DNA from: Edolisoma coerulescens
Lineage: Eukaryota > Chordata > Aves > Passeriformes > Campephagidae
Direction: 5' to 3'
Assembly (NCBI GenBank): GCA_013397115.1
Contig: VWZW01000879.1
Coordinates: forward strand, 1,877,600-1,941,599
DNA length: 64,000 nucleotides
Part shown: positions 39,719 through 53,290 of the stretch, in pieces
Position numbering within the stretch: position 1 is the first letter of the stretch
Layout of the letters: each line of letters begins with the position of its first letter
The notes under the pieces: generated by a model
The model's database searches: none
Told to the model about the DNA's origin: nothing
The model's input: the letters and a program-made list of their open reading frames with translations, nothing else
Position numbers and translations under genes: made by a program

Positions 39719-42700
39719 AAGACCCAAACCTGGGTCACCAATGCAAGAACACACACCTGCACCACAGTGGGTGGTCAAGACAAAAACCCCTACAGTGGGT
39801 GAGCAGCCAAGCTCACGTGCATCCCAAGCAAGAGTCCTGTCACCTGCTGACAAGTGACACACTAGAAAATGTAGAAACCTTCTCTGCTGCCTTTCCCCCG
39901 CCCAATCCAGCATAAATCATAAATCAAAAGGCAAAAGCCAGGTAGAAGCCAGTTCGCTTTTCCTCTTTGCTCACTCACCTGTCCCTTGTTCTTGTCCCCT
40001 TGCCAGAATGGAAAGCACGGGTTCCAAAGGCCCAGGGAGTTGTCTCTCAGGTTGTCCAGCTCAGCTGAAAGCAGAAGGGCCTAACACAGGTGGCAAGAAA
40101 CCTAGTCCGGTGAGAGCTCCTCTGGGAGCTGCAGATTGAATTTGGCAGCTCCCTCCAAGCTGCCCACTGTTTCCTTGGAGCAAGAGTGAACTTGGAACCT
40201 GCCCCAGCTGGATCCTGGGATCCACTCTTCCCTGTGTGAGGTTCCAAAAAACAAAGGGACAGAGCCTGTAAGCTGTAGAAGGCTTCCTCATAAAGTCACC
40301 AAGAGACAAAAAGAAGTAAAACTCAATTCATTGAAAATACAAGACCAAACATGTTTCTTAGCATTCCCATGCACAGTACTGTGCAATATACCTTCTGCAA
40401 GTACATTTTAACTATGCCTCTGTTGATGCTGTCTTGTGCCCCCTCTGGCTTGTATTTAACTTTCCACAACAGATCAGACTCAGCTTTGGACACAATAAAA
40501 CAAATCAGTTTCTTCCTTTTTATTTGTGCATGTCATTAACATTAAACACATGCTGCAATGACAGTGGAATTGATAGCTGAATGAGATGTATTTTAATTTA
40601 AGTAATATTTCCATTAACCTAAAAGCTCTCCCTTAAAAGTCTGTACAATTTATTTATTGGAAAAATTCCAGAATAATTGTACTGAAAATTCTGCTCTGAA
40701 TGATAATATGTCAGACTTTTAAAGCTCTCTTCTGGCAGCTTTTCTTTTCGCCTTTGAACATTACTGACATAAGAATACATTTCTCACAAGTCTGATGTGT
40801 ATTGAAAAAAAAGAGAAAAGAAGAAGAAAGAGGGACTGCTGCAGAAATCACAGTAGGTGTAAAACACCACAGCCCCAGATCTGTCCCTTTGGCTGGGGAA
40901 GTGCATCCCAGATTTGTTACTCATTTATGTTAGGTTGTGGAAAATGCAGAGGTTTAAAAAGGCAGAGGGAAGCAGATGCCATGCAGGCAGAGACAGCTAC
41001 AAGCCAATCTCCATCCGAGAGCACAGAGGCACTGCACCCAGCGAAAGAATGTGTTTGGAGGAAAAGCTAAGCTGTGGCAGCTGGGGCTGGGACAGAGAGG
41101 TGCAGCTGCACTAGAGGAGGCGGAGGAGCAGGCGGCATTCCTGAGCTCAGAAAACAACAAAATCCACCGTGCAAAACAAATAAAAGCTGGACTGTCCTCC
41201 CACCCCCGTGTTTGTCCTCACTGGCTTCAGAGCACAGAGGAACAGGATGGGGTCGGAGCTGCCCCTACAGCTCAGCCTGTAGAGAGGGGCTGCTGCAGGT
41301 TTGCCCCTTTCCTGCCGCCCACAAAAGGCACGGCTGCGACTGTGTCTCCTCTAGGATGTGCCATCAAGGGCACACAAACACACATCTACATGTGCCTTTC
41401 TGTAGGCCAACAAATGCATGTAATCCTCTGTGTAGGCTTCTTTCAGGGAGGAGAGGGAAAATCAGAGACATGACGGCTGTTGTCATGTCACTTTGTGCTC
41501 CACTGATCGATGTATGCAATCCTCAGCAACTCCAATTAGGCAATATAAAGTGCCTCAATAGGACAGCATGGAGCTTCTCCCCAGGGACCACAGCCCTGGA
41601 TTTGGGATGTCACAGCTCGGTCCAGGGCACATTTGTTTTCCTCAGCCTGGGGAAGAGGTTGTTGGGCTAATACGGGGGAGCTGTGGGTGTGTGAGGAAGA
41701 CTACCTCTGCTAAACAACAGCAGCCTTCTGACAGACATCAGCACAGAGCCCTGTGAGCCAGCAGAGGTGAGAGAGGCCCTCTCCTGGGCAGACCCCTTGC
41801 TCCTCTCTCATCCCTGTGGTACCCACCTGCCAAAGCCAGCCAGCCCCAAGGAACAGCCAAGACTGTGTGTGTGAAAATGAGGCACAGCAGCCCAGCACCA
41901 CGCCAGGGTCAGACCAGCACAGTCAAACCCTTCACCCTGACACAGCTCCTTGGAAGAGTTTAGATCCACTCAGAGCACCTTGAGAAGCAACCTTGCCTGC
42001 TCTGGCCACTATAGGTGGATGCCCCACACCATGGCAAGTCCTCTCCTGGGCTCTGTAGGGGCTGAGTACAGGGCAGCACTGCACTGAGACCCTGGAACCA
42101 TCCAGAGCAGCACTGGTGGGCAGCGCTGCTCTCCCCTCTCCGTGCCAGAGACCCAGGTTGTGCAGCAGCAATGCGGTCTGGGTCAGAGTGCAGCAGCTCT
42201 CTCCCTTCCTCCCCTCCATCCACTGCCAAAACACCCTTGGCTGTACCCCACACCCCTGCACTGCAGCCAGCTGACTATTCATTTTGATTTAGGGTAATTG
42301 TCAACAAGAGATAAGAAATTAATTGTATGAAGCAGCAACACCTCAGGCAAGCAGAAGTTTCTTAGGATTTGGAAATATTTTCTCCTGTCTCCACCCGTGG
42401 GTTGTACCTCCAAGACAGGCTGGTTTCTTAAGCAGTGGAAGTGGAGCTGCTCCAGCAGCAGGTGTCCAGCAGCTGGAAGACTTTCCACCCAACTGTCTAG
42501 CTCAGTTGTGAGAACACCACTCCCAACAATTCTGTACAGGGCCAAACAAAACCCATTTCTCTTCCTTGCCAATAGGGGATTTCTTCCCCAGTAGGGGAAG
42601 ATGAGACTGACCCCACAGCTTCACGGTACTCACACGCAGACAAGAGCGGAAAAGAGCGTGCTCCCTTCCAGTCACAACCCTGCAAGGTCTGCCTTTCCCC

Positions 42701-45281
42701 ACGGTTAGGGAGGGTCAGGAAGGGCAGCCAGCCCTTCGTGTGTGGCCTGGGCCTGGTTAGCATCTTTCACTCTTCATCACTCAGCCATGCCTCCCATCTG
42801 CACTGGCTCTAGTTGTTTCTCCCTCCCCTCTCCTCCCCTGGCTTCCCCTTGCATAGACTGATTTTGTGATACATCCAAAGGAAGACAGTGAAAAATACAT
42901 TAATATTAACTCCTGCCTGGACAATAAAAAATGCTCCCAATTCTTTACCACCCACACAGCTAAGTAAATCCATCTGCTTTCTACTACATGCAGCATACTG
43001 GTGCTGACCATCTCCTTTCAGTCTTGTGCAGGGGAGCACGTTGCTGAGACACAGCCATGGTAAATACCTGATACAGAATGCATGGGAGGAAGTCACTCTT
43101 ATCACCAGCTATTCAGTTAGTTCATAAGGCCTCTGCAGACAGATGAGGATTTTGCCTTTGTATGTCTCATTCTTCTCATTCATGCATCACCTTCTCTTTT
43201 TCCTTTGTCTCCTCCTCCACTCCCAGCACCTCCCCATGCTGACTCCAGGTTTCAGCCATGATCTAGTACATTAGATACAAGGCTGACTGGCAACTCTTAC
43301 AACTGGCGAGCTAATTCACACTTCTGCAGCTGGCTCAGACCATATCTCTGAAGCCTTCAGTGGCTCTTTTTTCTCTCCACCTGGGAAGCAGTTATGCTTA
43401 TCCACTTCGGAAAAAAATGTTATTTCCACTTAATATACCTAAGAATAGCGTGGGGTGTTGTTAAATAGGAAATCTAATGTGAGAGAGCATGCGGATGGAC
43501 TGCTTTGTTTGGCCACACACAGCTCGAGGAGAGCCATCAAGGATCTGCATCCCCTGGGACTGATCTAAAAGAAGCAGCATCAAGACAGCATCTGGAGGAG
43601 CCCATCCATCTCCCTCCCAGCAGGGCACTAAGCAGCTACACTAACAGCAGTTGACAGTGGGAAAGTTAATGGGTGTGTGCATTAACCTACATAAGCATGT
43701 TTAAGCTAGGGGGGCTCTGCAGAAATCAAAGGGGCTAAGTTTCCAAGCCTCCTGTTCCAGAGATTGTGAAACCACTCCAAGGGCTCAAGCTCTGTCTTGC
43801 GATGGCCTCAAAGGGACTTCACACCATTGCATTTTTTACCTCACTCATCAGTGCAAACTCTAATGTGTGTGCATACATGGGTGTCTCTGTATATGCTGCT
43901 CAAACTCATTTTTTTAACTTCTCCCCACGACCCCCAGAAGCATAGATCTATTATATGCAAGATAAAGGAGAGGTTTATTTCTTTAAACTCAAAAATTTTC
44001 AAGTTTAAACTCACCCCTACTCTGTCCACTGGTCCAGGCCAGAGTCAGAGAGCAGCTCACCATGGCTGGGCACAGGTCCGACACCAGCCACCTGATAGAT
44101 CTGTGCCATAGTACTGAAAAGTTATGATGACACTTTTTTCCTCAGCATAAGGAACAGACACTGCTATTGGGCTTAACAACAGATGCAGAGCCTTGAAGTA
44201 AATATTTCATGATAACCAAGAAACCTGTGTAAACAGAGGGTGTAGATACATAATTGATGATGGATGCACTTGGGACTGGAGCAAGATCTAGAGAACTTGG
44301 CTTTAGGCACAGTATCCAGAGGAGATACTTCTCCCCCCAGGTCTGACCTCTGACATGTCCTCCGGGCCAGGAGGCCTTCATTCAGCTCAGCTGTATCTAG
44401 GAGCTTGAACTGCCCTAGAAAGCTTGAACCACGTGGGTCGGGAATAGGGAGAGGGAATGGGAGTGAAGCCAGACTGGGTGAGTGGAAAATCTCTCCTGTA
44501 AAAGCTTGCAAGACCTTTACGGATCATCATAATGGCTTTTTGTTGTTGTAGTTGCAGGGATCATTTTTTAAAACAAAGAGATAACATTTGGTTCATTTCT
44601 TTCATTTTGGAAAAGGGCAGCTCCTAAGCCCTTATCGTTAAGAAATAAGAGCAGTGTTACATGTTCAAACAATTTATGTGAAGATCCTACCATTTGTTAT
44701 GGGAACAGCAAGTACAACTGCAAGTCCATTATCATCCCTCCCTGCCTCTGCATGCACAGCATGAGCAAGTGAGGAAGATTAGGGGTAAGAGCAATGGAGC
44801 CTGCAAAAGTCAGTGACAAATATTCAGTACTTAAAACCCTCTTTGATGCTTCCCACTCTGACGTGAGGCTTTGATTTGGTCAGCGGTCAGACATGGACCC
44901 ACTGATTTTTCTCCAATTTACTCTCAGTCTCAAAAAATAGCAACCTCTCTTTGTGATCTGATAGCTGAGAAGCAAGTGACCCAACACCACCACAGTACTC
45001 TCCCAATGGCCCCTTGAGCAGTGCTGACAGGAGGTGGGCTGCAGAACTGATCCAGATAAGTTAATAGTGTTGGAAGGAGTTTCTGGACACCTGCCAATGT
45101 TAAAACCTGACAGTGATATCTGCCTTTTTACTTAAAAAAAAAAATCACAGGGCAATTGGCATTACATTCTGGTCTTGTTTTCAAACCCACACTTCCTGTG
45201 ACCTCCACTCCCCATATCTTCACCCTCCCACTCACAGCTAATCTCTCCCTGCCTCGCCCCACTCCTCTGTTGTTTCTGCAG
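39719..45281. other. Unique non-coding DNA with GC-rich patch at 40.9-42.3 kb
   Basis: The 198-codon plus-strand frame at 41074-41670 overlaps a 165-codon frame in another register and has no recognisable domain, so both are treated as chance in GC-rich DNA. The part 40500-40720 is AT-rich. A C/T-rich run lies at 42815-42850. No transposable element is recognised. Confidence 0.45.
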
Positions 45282-45479
45282 ACAACACATTTATGTTGCT
45301 GCGAGTCTGCAGCAGCTGACAGACCATTTCTCATAATAAACCACTCCTGGCTGCACAGCCAGGCTGGGCCCTGCCACGTGAGCAGTCCGGAGTTCATGGA
45401 TTTTCAGAAGAAGGAGCACTCCAGAAAAAACCCCTACATCTCCTGCAAGAAGAACCCATGCCAGAGCAAGAACGGACAG
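45282..45479 (+). other. Exon-like segment with splice-type borders (unconfirmed)
   Basis: The left border follows a pyrimidine-rich tract ending TTGTTTCTGCAG, a good acceptor. The right border is ACAG followed by GTNTGT, a good donor if the ambiguous base at 45482 is a purine. The segment is 198 nt (66 codons), fully open and frame-preserving. Its last third reads like protein (MDFQKKEHSRKNPYISCK, then KNPCQSKNGQ), while the first half is low-quality. I do not recognise a family. It could be an exon of an unrecognised gene, a non-coding RNA exon, or chance. Confidence 0.18.
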
Positions 45480-48400
45480 GTNTGTGATGTCCTGCGCAGC
45501 GAGTGCTCAGCAGTGAGGCCATCGTGAGCAGAGAGAAGGAAAGCCACTTACTGATGGGCAGCAAGGAAGGGCAAGGCACTCGCTGCAATTACTTAGTAAA
45601 GTTTAGCTGCCTTTAAACAAAGAGAAGGTTTCTGAGGAATGATTGTGACCAAAACAGCAATTTAAGGAGCCTCCTGAGAGTGTGCTCTAGCTGTGCCAGC
45701 ACATCCCTCTGTTCAGCGCTTCTGCCCACAGATGTCACGAGGTGCAGGGGCCTTGGAAGGAAGAGGGTTGTCTGCTGTGCCACGGTGCCTTCTTGCACAG
45801 AGCTGCGATGTTCCCAGCACAATGGCCTGTCAGGGCAGCGGCAGGTGCCAGCACAGTTTTCGGAGGCAGCTTCCACAGGCAGGTGTCCATAAAGCAGGTG
45901 ATTGTTTCCTACACAGAAGCCAGCAGCAGGAGAGCCAACCCTGCTGCCCAGCTGCCCCTGCCACCTCGCAGATGTGGCGGTGCTTCTGGCACAGAGTTGG
46001 GCTCCAGCAAATCTTCAGAGGGAGCATCAGCTTGCTGCAGCATGCAGGGCTGTGGCTGACAGGTGAGGGGAGCTGGCTGGCAGCAATATCCCCTTCAACC
46101 ATCACAGCTGAAGCTGATGTCACAGCAAGTGACACCATGGAATCACTTCTGCCAGTAATGCTTCAGTAGGGGCAAAACCAGCAAAGGTGGGGGAGAGGGA
46201 ACCTTACCTGGGAAGACAATGAAATAAATCAATGAAGCAATGAGACCCTGGACTGATGAGGTGCCAGGGGACTTATGGGGACCCTCAAGGTGTGGGTCAC
46301 ACCCCATTATGGGCTCAACTGCTTTTGTAAAGAGCACAGTGTGGAAGGAAACCACATTTGCAAACAGAAACCCTATGTGGGCAGCAGAGGAGCACCTTGC
46401 TGCGGAAGGAAAAGAGGAATAGGGGGAAGTTGCTGTACTTGTTCAGCCTAAATGCAACTGTGTCTTCCTCAGCCCCTCCAGCAGCGTTCCCGTGCCTGTA
46501 GTATCTTTCTCCCTCTTCAGAGGGAAAGATTTACAGGCTCAGTTGATATTATTCGTTTCACTGGAAATTTGAGAGGGACCCTTGTGAAAGTCTGTGTAAA
46601 ACAGCAAAAGAAAAATGGCAGAGGGACAGGGCTGCTAGATATTGGCAGTTACAGATGTCTTTATCTGCTTGAAACAGAAGAACTGCACAGCATACTCCAG
46701 CCACCTGCACCAGCAAAAGGAAAGAAAGAAGAGGAGAAAAAAGGGCATAATTAAAGGATGAACAAGCCCCTTGGCTTAGAGAAATCTGTGTCCCTCTACA
46801 CCTGAGCTCAACTGCTTGCTGCAAGTCCCTGCAGCCCGCCCTGTGCCAAAACAGGCCTGTCATGAGGGGCCAACACAGCTACAATGCCAAGCCTAAGTAT
46901 AGCGTGGTAAATTTTAAAGAAATTGAGATGTGGTAGAAAGTACCAAAGCTGTGGGAACAGAAACTTTGCTCACTTCTGGCTCTTCTGTTGGAGTCTCAGA
47001 TGCTTTGGACAGTGATCAATGAGGGGAAAACAACAATGTTTTCCATCTGTACTTGCTAAACAGGAACACTGGCACAAGCAGCAGCTGATCCAGGGCATCC
47101 CACTGGCATCTTCTGCCCATGAATCCATGGCTGGAGCAAGATGAGTCCTGCTACAGAGGCTTGGAAAATGCACCACTTTATAAAATAAGAAATTTTGTAT
47201 TAGTCAGAGAAGAATCAAAGTGGTGCTCTCAGAAAACATCACTTTCAGTATCAAAACTTTGGTGTCAAGGCACCAAGTGAAGGCTGCCAGAGGGCACAGC
47301 CAAAAGTGCTAAAGCAGTGAGATACTGAGGAATTGATGGCAGCAGCCTCTAGAACAGCTCTGGCACCTCAGCATGTGGCAGGATTCAAGGCCAGACACCT
47401 GGAGGGTCCAAAAGCCCTGTCTCTGCAGATGAAAGAGATACATCTCAAAGTGAGGCTACCAAAGCCTTTTGGAACAAAAAACCAGTGCAGAGGAAGGAAA
47501 AACATCACCTCATAGGAGTGAGCAGCAAACGAAGACCGAACATGAAGTCAAAATAGACACGAACCCTTGAGAACAGAGGCATCATGAGGTATGGGAGCTC
47601 AAAAGAGGGCACGTGATTGAACCTCCTTGCCTGAAGGGGTCCAGCAGAGCCACAACTCAGCAATGTGGGTGATACTGGCTACCCCACAGCTTAAAAAATG
47701 GCCTGATTTCAAGTAGTTCTGAGTACCCAGCAGGTTCTCACTGAAAATTTAGTCCATATTTCAGACCTACTAAGTGCCTAATATCCTCATATAAGCTGCT
47801 CTCTGAAATCACCTCCTCAAGAGTCACAGTTTAAGGTTCATGTGCATGCACGTGCCTGGAGCACATCCTTATGTTCAACCTCTCCTGTGCCAGGGAAGCA
47901 TAGTCCCTGCACTCAGCTGTCCCTGCTACATCTCTCTCAACCTCTCTTGCTTCAACACCACAGGAGGCACGGGGACACCACTGCAGATAGTGGAAGGCGA
48001 TGCTCAGAGCACTCAGAGGTGCTCCTGAGCACCTCTACACCCACTGCTTTAATTCGCCTCCCTGCTGCTGCTGGTGCCTCACTTGCACCAAGGCTACCAA
48101 CCATGTCAAAGGTCTCTCAGGAGCAGATGGCAGGAGGAGAGGAGAATTGACCTTCCAGTAAGGCAGGCTGGATGAAAGTGTGACTGTAAAATAAAACATT
48201 ACCACACCTCCCTCCATGTTGCTGTGAAATCATTCCTCTCAAAAACACCAAGCCTGATCCCCTGAGCGCAGGGACTGCTGCAGAAGACTTTAGTCTGTCA
48301 TGGTAGTGCTGGTGCCTAAAGCCATGGTGAAGGCAGTGCTTGCAACACAGAGATGTGCCTAAGCCCCTGCTCTGTCGCTCAACACCACAGTGTACCTTTG

Positions 48401-50776
48401 CTAAAATCTGGCCTTTTCACCAGAAAACTCACTCACTCTTTTTCCAAAGTGAAGGAGATGTGGGTCTTTCTCATGCATTACCTGCATTACCAAAACAATC
48501 CTGTAAATACTACCTCAGCCTTTCCATTGGAGTGGTCAGTTCCTACAGAATATACTCTTTCTTCCCAGATTCTAAGAAGAATGGGGAGTCCCTTCATGGC
48601 TCATTATCCTGGCTCTCCACCAACCCAGATCTCCTCTTCCTCTCTACCCCACAATTCTGGATAGGGGACCTCTTGACAACAGGGACTTACACCTGAGAAT
48701 TTGTTCAGTGTCCTGGCAGCAGTGAGCAGGAAACTCAGAAGCTTTAGCACCATCCCCGTGGATATGAGTCCAGCTCTCTGTATCTCCTAACACGTTTTGC
48801 AGAATTTAATTCATACAGTTCAGCACATTTTGGCAGAGATTTGCAAGAGAAGGTTCACCACAAAGGTGCCTCTCTTAGAGAGTTCACCATAATTCCCCAG
48901 TGTCTGTAACTTAGTCCTGTAATTGAATGAATCAGCAGAATTTTCTATCACTTATAGAGAACAAAAGACTTAAAATTTAACCTGAGTGACCTCTGAGGGC
49001 TCAAATCCATAGACTCAATAAAATTCACGGCAGAAAAGAACATCAACACATTTGTTTGCTGTTTTCATTAACATTTTTTTCATCTAGTCTTATAATTTAT
49101 TAGACAGGGAGATCTGACTCATGCCTTTGGAATGTTTGGGGTTAGTAGGAAAAGATGCCCCATACATGTTTGTACCTCTTTGTCTCTGAAAAGATCGACA
49201 CCACCCATTAACTGGTGTGTCAGTGTCCTCGTGGATAAAGCACCCACACAGCTGGCCAAGAGGTGCACAGTGAAGCTGCGGTGTGTATTATGTTTTATGG
49301 AGTAGGATGCTATTTCACTGAGGAGGGGCTGACCTGAGTATGCAGCTTGGTCTCCTTCTGTCTTTGTAATTTTCTGAGATCCTGTGATGCAAGGCTCATG
49401 CAAAGAAAATGTTGTAATAAAAAATGTTACAATAAAATGTTAGAATATCCAGCATATTCATGTATTCACCGTACAGTAGAAGAAGGAATATGAGATTTAT
49501 TTCTGCAAAATTCACCTTCATCTCTCTATTCTAGTTGATAGCGTCCTTTTACACCACTCAGGTGAATTTCCATACTGAGCTAAAGAATTCACCTAATGAA
49601 CAGATTACATTACGATTTGCTTTTGGGATTAAAATCTCTACTTACTGCCCATCTGTTTCCAAACAGTCATGGAACCTATAGATGGGCAAACCTGAAAAAG
49701 AAAAATACAAGAAAAAACTCATCCATATATATGTTAAAACATAAGAACTGGCTATAAAATTAAAGCTTTTTCCTTGCTCTTCTTAGAAAAACAAATGAAC
49801 AAACCGACCAACCAAATGTATTTGAATTCATGAGCACATAAAGAAGGACTTTTTTCTATTGTCATAGCAAGCAGGATGTAATGCATACTACCAAAAGGTT
49901 CTCAGCTAAGCAGATCTGAAGGGGTTTATGTCAGAAACACTGCAAAAACAAACATGGCATGGAGCTATACAAATCCAGGGTGGTTTGCTATGGCTCAGTC
50001 CTATTATCCAAGTTAATGATGCTGTGGTGTCACAGCTGCACACCCCCGCGAGGTGGGTCTCCAGCAGTGCTGTCCTGTATCCATGGAGCTGACAGCCTCC
50101 AGAGGAGCTGCCCCAGGCTGTGGGGCCAGTATCCTTCCTTGCCTGTGGAAAGGGGAGTGGGGCAACTCCCCAGGGGGTGCAGGGAAAAGGGGAGTCTAGG
50201 TCACAGCCGTAGAGGTGGAACAGAAAGAAAGAAGGCTTAAGTGTGAGGAGCACTGAGTGGGAAACTCCTCCCTCCCTTCCCAGCAGGAGCCACTTCCCTG
50301 CATCCCCTAGCCTCCCTCCACAGCTCTACCCAGATGAGTTTCTCATGGCTGGAGATGGGCAAAGCAAACGCTGAGGATGGCAGATGGTTTTCTGCCACAG
50401 GTTTGCACTGCCCATGTCTGACACCAGCCCTGAGAGCTGCACTTTGTGTCTGGTTTTTGTTTCAAGCAGATATCCCAGCCTAAGATCTGATGGTGGTTGA
50501 AGTTCCCTGCATGGACCAGAGGTAGCTAAGAAAAGAATGTGTTAATTTGGTAATAATGACCCTTATTATCCAGCAGTTAATAAAAGTTGTGCCTATTAAC
50601 ATGCATTTGACTGTTTACATTGAATCATACATCCAAAGCCTGTTTGTTTAAGCCAGAGACATCTCAGTCATTATTATGCTGGTTTTACCAGGTACAATTT
50701 TTGGAAATCCTCTTTTTTTTGGATCTGCCTCACCCATTTTTCCTGCCTCCTCCCTGGCTACCATGCCCAATGTCAG
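45480..50776. other. Unique non-coding DNA; one ambiguous base at 45482
   Basis: Overlapping frames of up to 158 codons at 45693-46169 lie in GC-rich sequence on both strands and match no family. No repeat family is recognised in this 5.3 kb. Confidence 0.5.
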
Positions 50777-50884
50777 AGAAGGAGGGAGACAAGGAACTGC
50801 AGTCAGAGCTCAGGATGCTGCTACAGCCGACAAGACCTCAGGATTCACCCCACAGCACTGGGCTTCCCATTGCTTCCAGTCTGG
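50777..50884 (+). other. Second exon-like segment (unconfirmed)
   Basis: A long pyrimidine-rich tract (about 50708-50760) precedes TGTCAG at 50771-50776, and CTGG followed by GTGAGT at 50885-50890 is a near-consensus donor. The length is 108 nt, a multiple of three. All three plus frames are open, so coding potential cannot be argued from openness. No family is recognised. The acceptor is somewhat far from its tract. Confidence 0.12.
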
Positions 50885-51149
50885 GTGAGTGCATTGCACC
50901 AGCCTACAGCTACAAGTTCAACAAAATCAAGACAGCCAAAGTCTGGTGTCACGCTGCAATGAACCAGACCACTGACATCCAGGTGAAAGATTTCAGAGAA
51001 TCAAATATGTATTTCTTCTCCTATAAGGGTTGCAGCTAAGACAGGCTCTTCTGCATGAGATTTGGAGAGGCTCTCTCCTCTAATTCCCTGAAGAAAATCC
51101 AAAAGCAGAAAGCGAGACCAACATTGCTCTGTTATATTGGCTGATGGGT
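50885..51149. other. Unique non-coding DNA
   Basis: Nothing recognised beyond the tail of an open frame that ends at 51039. Confidence 0.4.
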
Positions 51150-51400
51150 ACAAAATCTTCTGACAAGTCGTTTGCTTGGCCCTGATTGGAAAATATCTTT
51201 AATTAAAACACCACATCAGAATCCTGAACCAATTTCATCCCAGCTCCGCTAAGTGCTTTGTACAAAACATTAACTCTGAAATCTCATTACACATTGGCAA
51301 TCCCTGTGACAAACATAAATGATAATTTAGCTCTAATGCATTCCGGAGCAAGCCATTTTTAAGATAGGCACATGATATCAGCTTGCTAGGAGAAGGGGAA
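51150..51400. other. Strong candidate conserved non-coding element
   Basis: Non-repetitive, without open frames. Recognisable cores include CTGATTGG (inverted CCAAT-type) and TTTAATTAAAAC. There are also CCAAT, GACAAACATAAATGATAATTTAG (forkhead/homeodomain-like) and GCATTCCGG (TEAD-like). The balance of AT-rich cores and unique linker over 250 bp is the kind seen in deeply conserved vertebrate enhancers. Conservation itself was not tested. Confidence 0.35.
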
Positions 51401-53290
51401 GAGTTGAATTTATCTGTCTCTTTATTTTTTAAACAAATGGCTCTAACTGGCTCAGCAATGAGCTGTGCAAATCATTGTCACATGTAGATCTGACAGTACA
51501 TAGCAGCTGTTTAGCCCAAATCTGGCACTTGAGCCTGGGCTGGGTTTTGAAATCCCACCAGCAGTGTCGAGCTCCCAGGTCTTTAAGCGTTCAGAGGAAG
51601 GGAACTGGGATGGGGAAGGTAGGGATGTCTGTTGATTTTACAGGACAGCAGGGAGGGAGATATATCCAGAGACTGTGGGTAATGTGAGATTGCTCACAAG
51701 CACAGGGAGGAGGAAGGAGAAGGTGGGACTGAGTGCCTGCAGTCACTCCAGCTGGCTTCCCAGGAAAGAAGCATGAGTGCAAAATAGGCAACACCTGCAG
51801 TGGTGATGTGATCCCTAGCACTGGTGGGACCTTTGCACCGCTAAACACTGCACAGCCCAGCCGGGACAACAGAGGACACTGCAGTGGATAATATTTATAT
51901 TAAGTACCACAACTGTCTTAACAGCACGTCTAGGCCAGAGGGACAGCAGTGGAACTAATGTTATTTGCATTTCTTGTCAAAAAGATGTTAAAATCCCTTC
52001 TTTGATTAGCAGCAACATTTTCAATCTCTTTCTAGTCTTGAAAATAACCTTTCTAAACTCCTCAGGCTGCACCTTGATCAATTTTTCTGTGTGCAAGTGA
52101 GCACATGGGCAGTTAACTTTGTGAAATGGGGAATTTATGGTTATTTACTGTGGGATTATGAAGCATGTACATAATGAATATTATACAGGGATTTAAAAAG
52201 CAGGCAAACCCCAACATTTCCTCCCAATACACCTACCAGATTTGGTCATTTCCAGGAAATCTAGAGCTGGAATCACTTCTTTTTTACTGGATGAATAGAA
52301 GTTGCTGGAGTTTTCAGTGAAGGGAATGTTTTTCCCTCATCTGATCCTTTCTGGCTGCACTACAAATCAGACAGATTATTTCTGATCAAATTTTGTTTGG
52401 GGGTGGGGGTGGAAGGGAGCAGATCACTTGCATCCACTCCCTTGTCAGAGCTGAAAGACATCCATGTGGCCTAATGATTGGATGATGTTTCCTCTGTTGC
52501 ATCTATAGAGAAAAAGGTACAAATCAAAATAAACTTGACTTTGACAATGCACACCTCTCTCTTGTAAAAAGACTTGAAAACCTGTGTTTGGTCTAGCAAG
52601 GAAAAAATCCCCCTAAAACTTACTGCAGGATGGGTGCAATCTTCAACCAGCTCTTCTTTCAAGCAGCAGCAGCCATACTTTACTTTGCCCTACAAAAGTG
52701 AGGAAATTATTTCTACCAGCTTCAGTGGGTGCCCAGACGTGTTCTCTCCATGTGATTTTGAAACATCTTTCTTGTGTGGCAGAAGGAAAGTAACCACATT
52801 AGATTTAAAAAAAAAAAAGGACTTCATTTTTTCTTGCAACTGAAATATCATTCTGAGATTTCCCCTATTTCCAGTCCTGGAGGAGCTGCCTCCCCTCTGT
52901 ACTGGGGCTGTTCCTGCCCTTTCGCAAAGCTCTGCAAGAGGTGTCAAGTCCAGCTATCTCCACAGAGAGATCTGCTAAATGCTTGGTGTTTTACTTACAT
53001 CTCTGTTCAAAACATCTGAAAGCTACCACACAGATCAGACACAGCTCCTCTTGAGAGTCAGGAAAAAATGAGGAGCCTCAGAGGAGGTTTTTGTGAAAAG
53101 GCAGTGATCTTGCATGTAGGGAAGTTGACAGCAGTCAGGTGGTGGGTAGTTGTCTGGGTACTGCAAGGCCAATAGTTCTTTGATTTTTACTGCTTAAGAA
53201 TAGTAGCTTGGGGTTTCAGCTCTACCTGTCTTAGTCTGCAGTTAGACCAATGCCCCAAAATCATTCAGATTCTTTAGAAGACTTTTCCTT
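51401..53290. other. Unique non-coding DNA, no gene seen
   Basis: A short A-run at 52807-52818 and G-rich tracts near 52399-52411 are the only simple-sequence features. Frames stay below 100 codons. Confidence 0.5.

Noticed and set aside
41074..41670. 198-codon plus-strand frame
   Set aside because: GC-rich DNA with a competing 165-codon frame in another register; composition looks non-protein-like.
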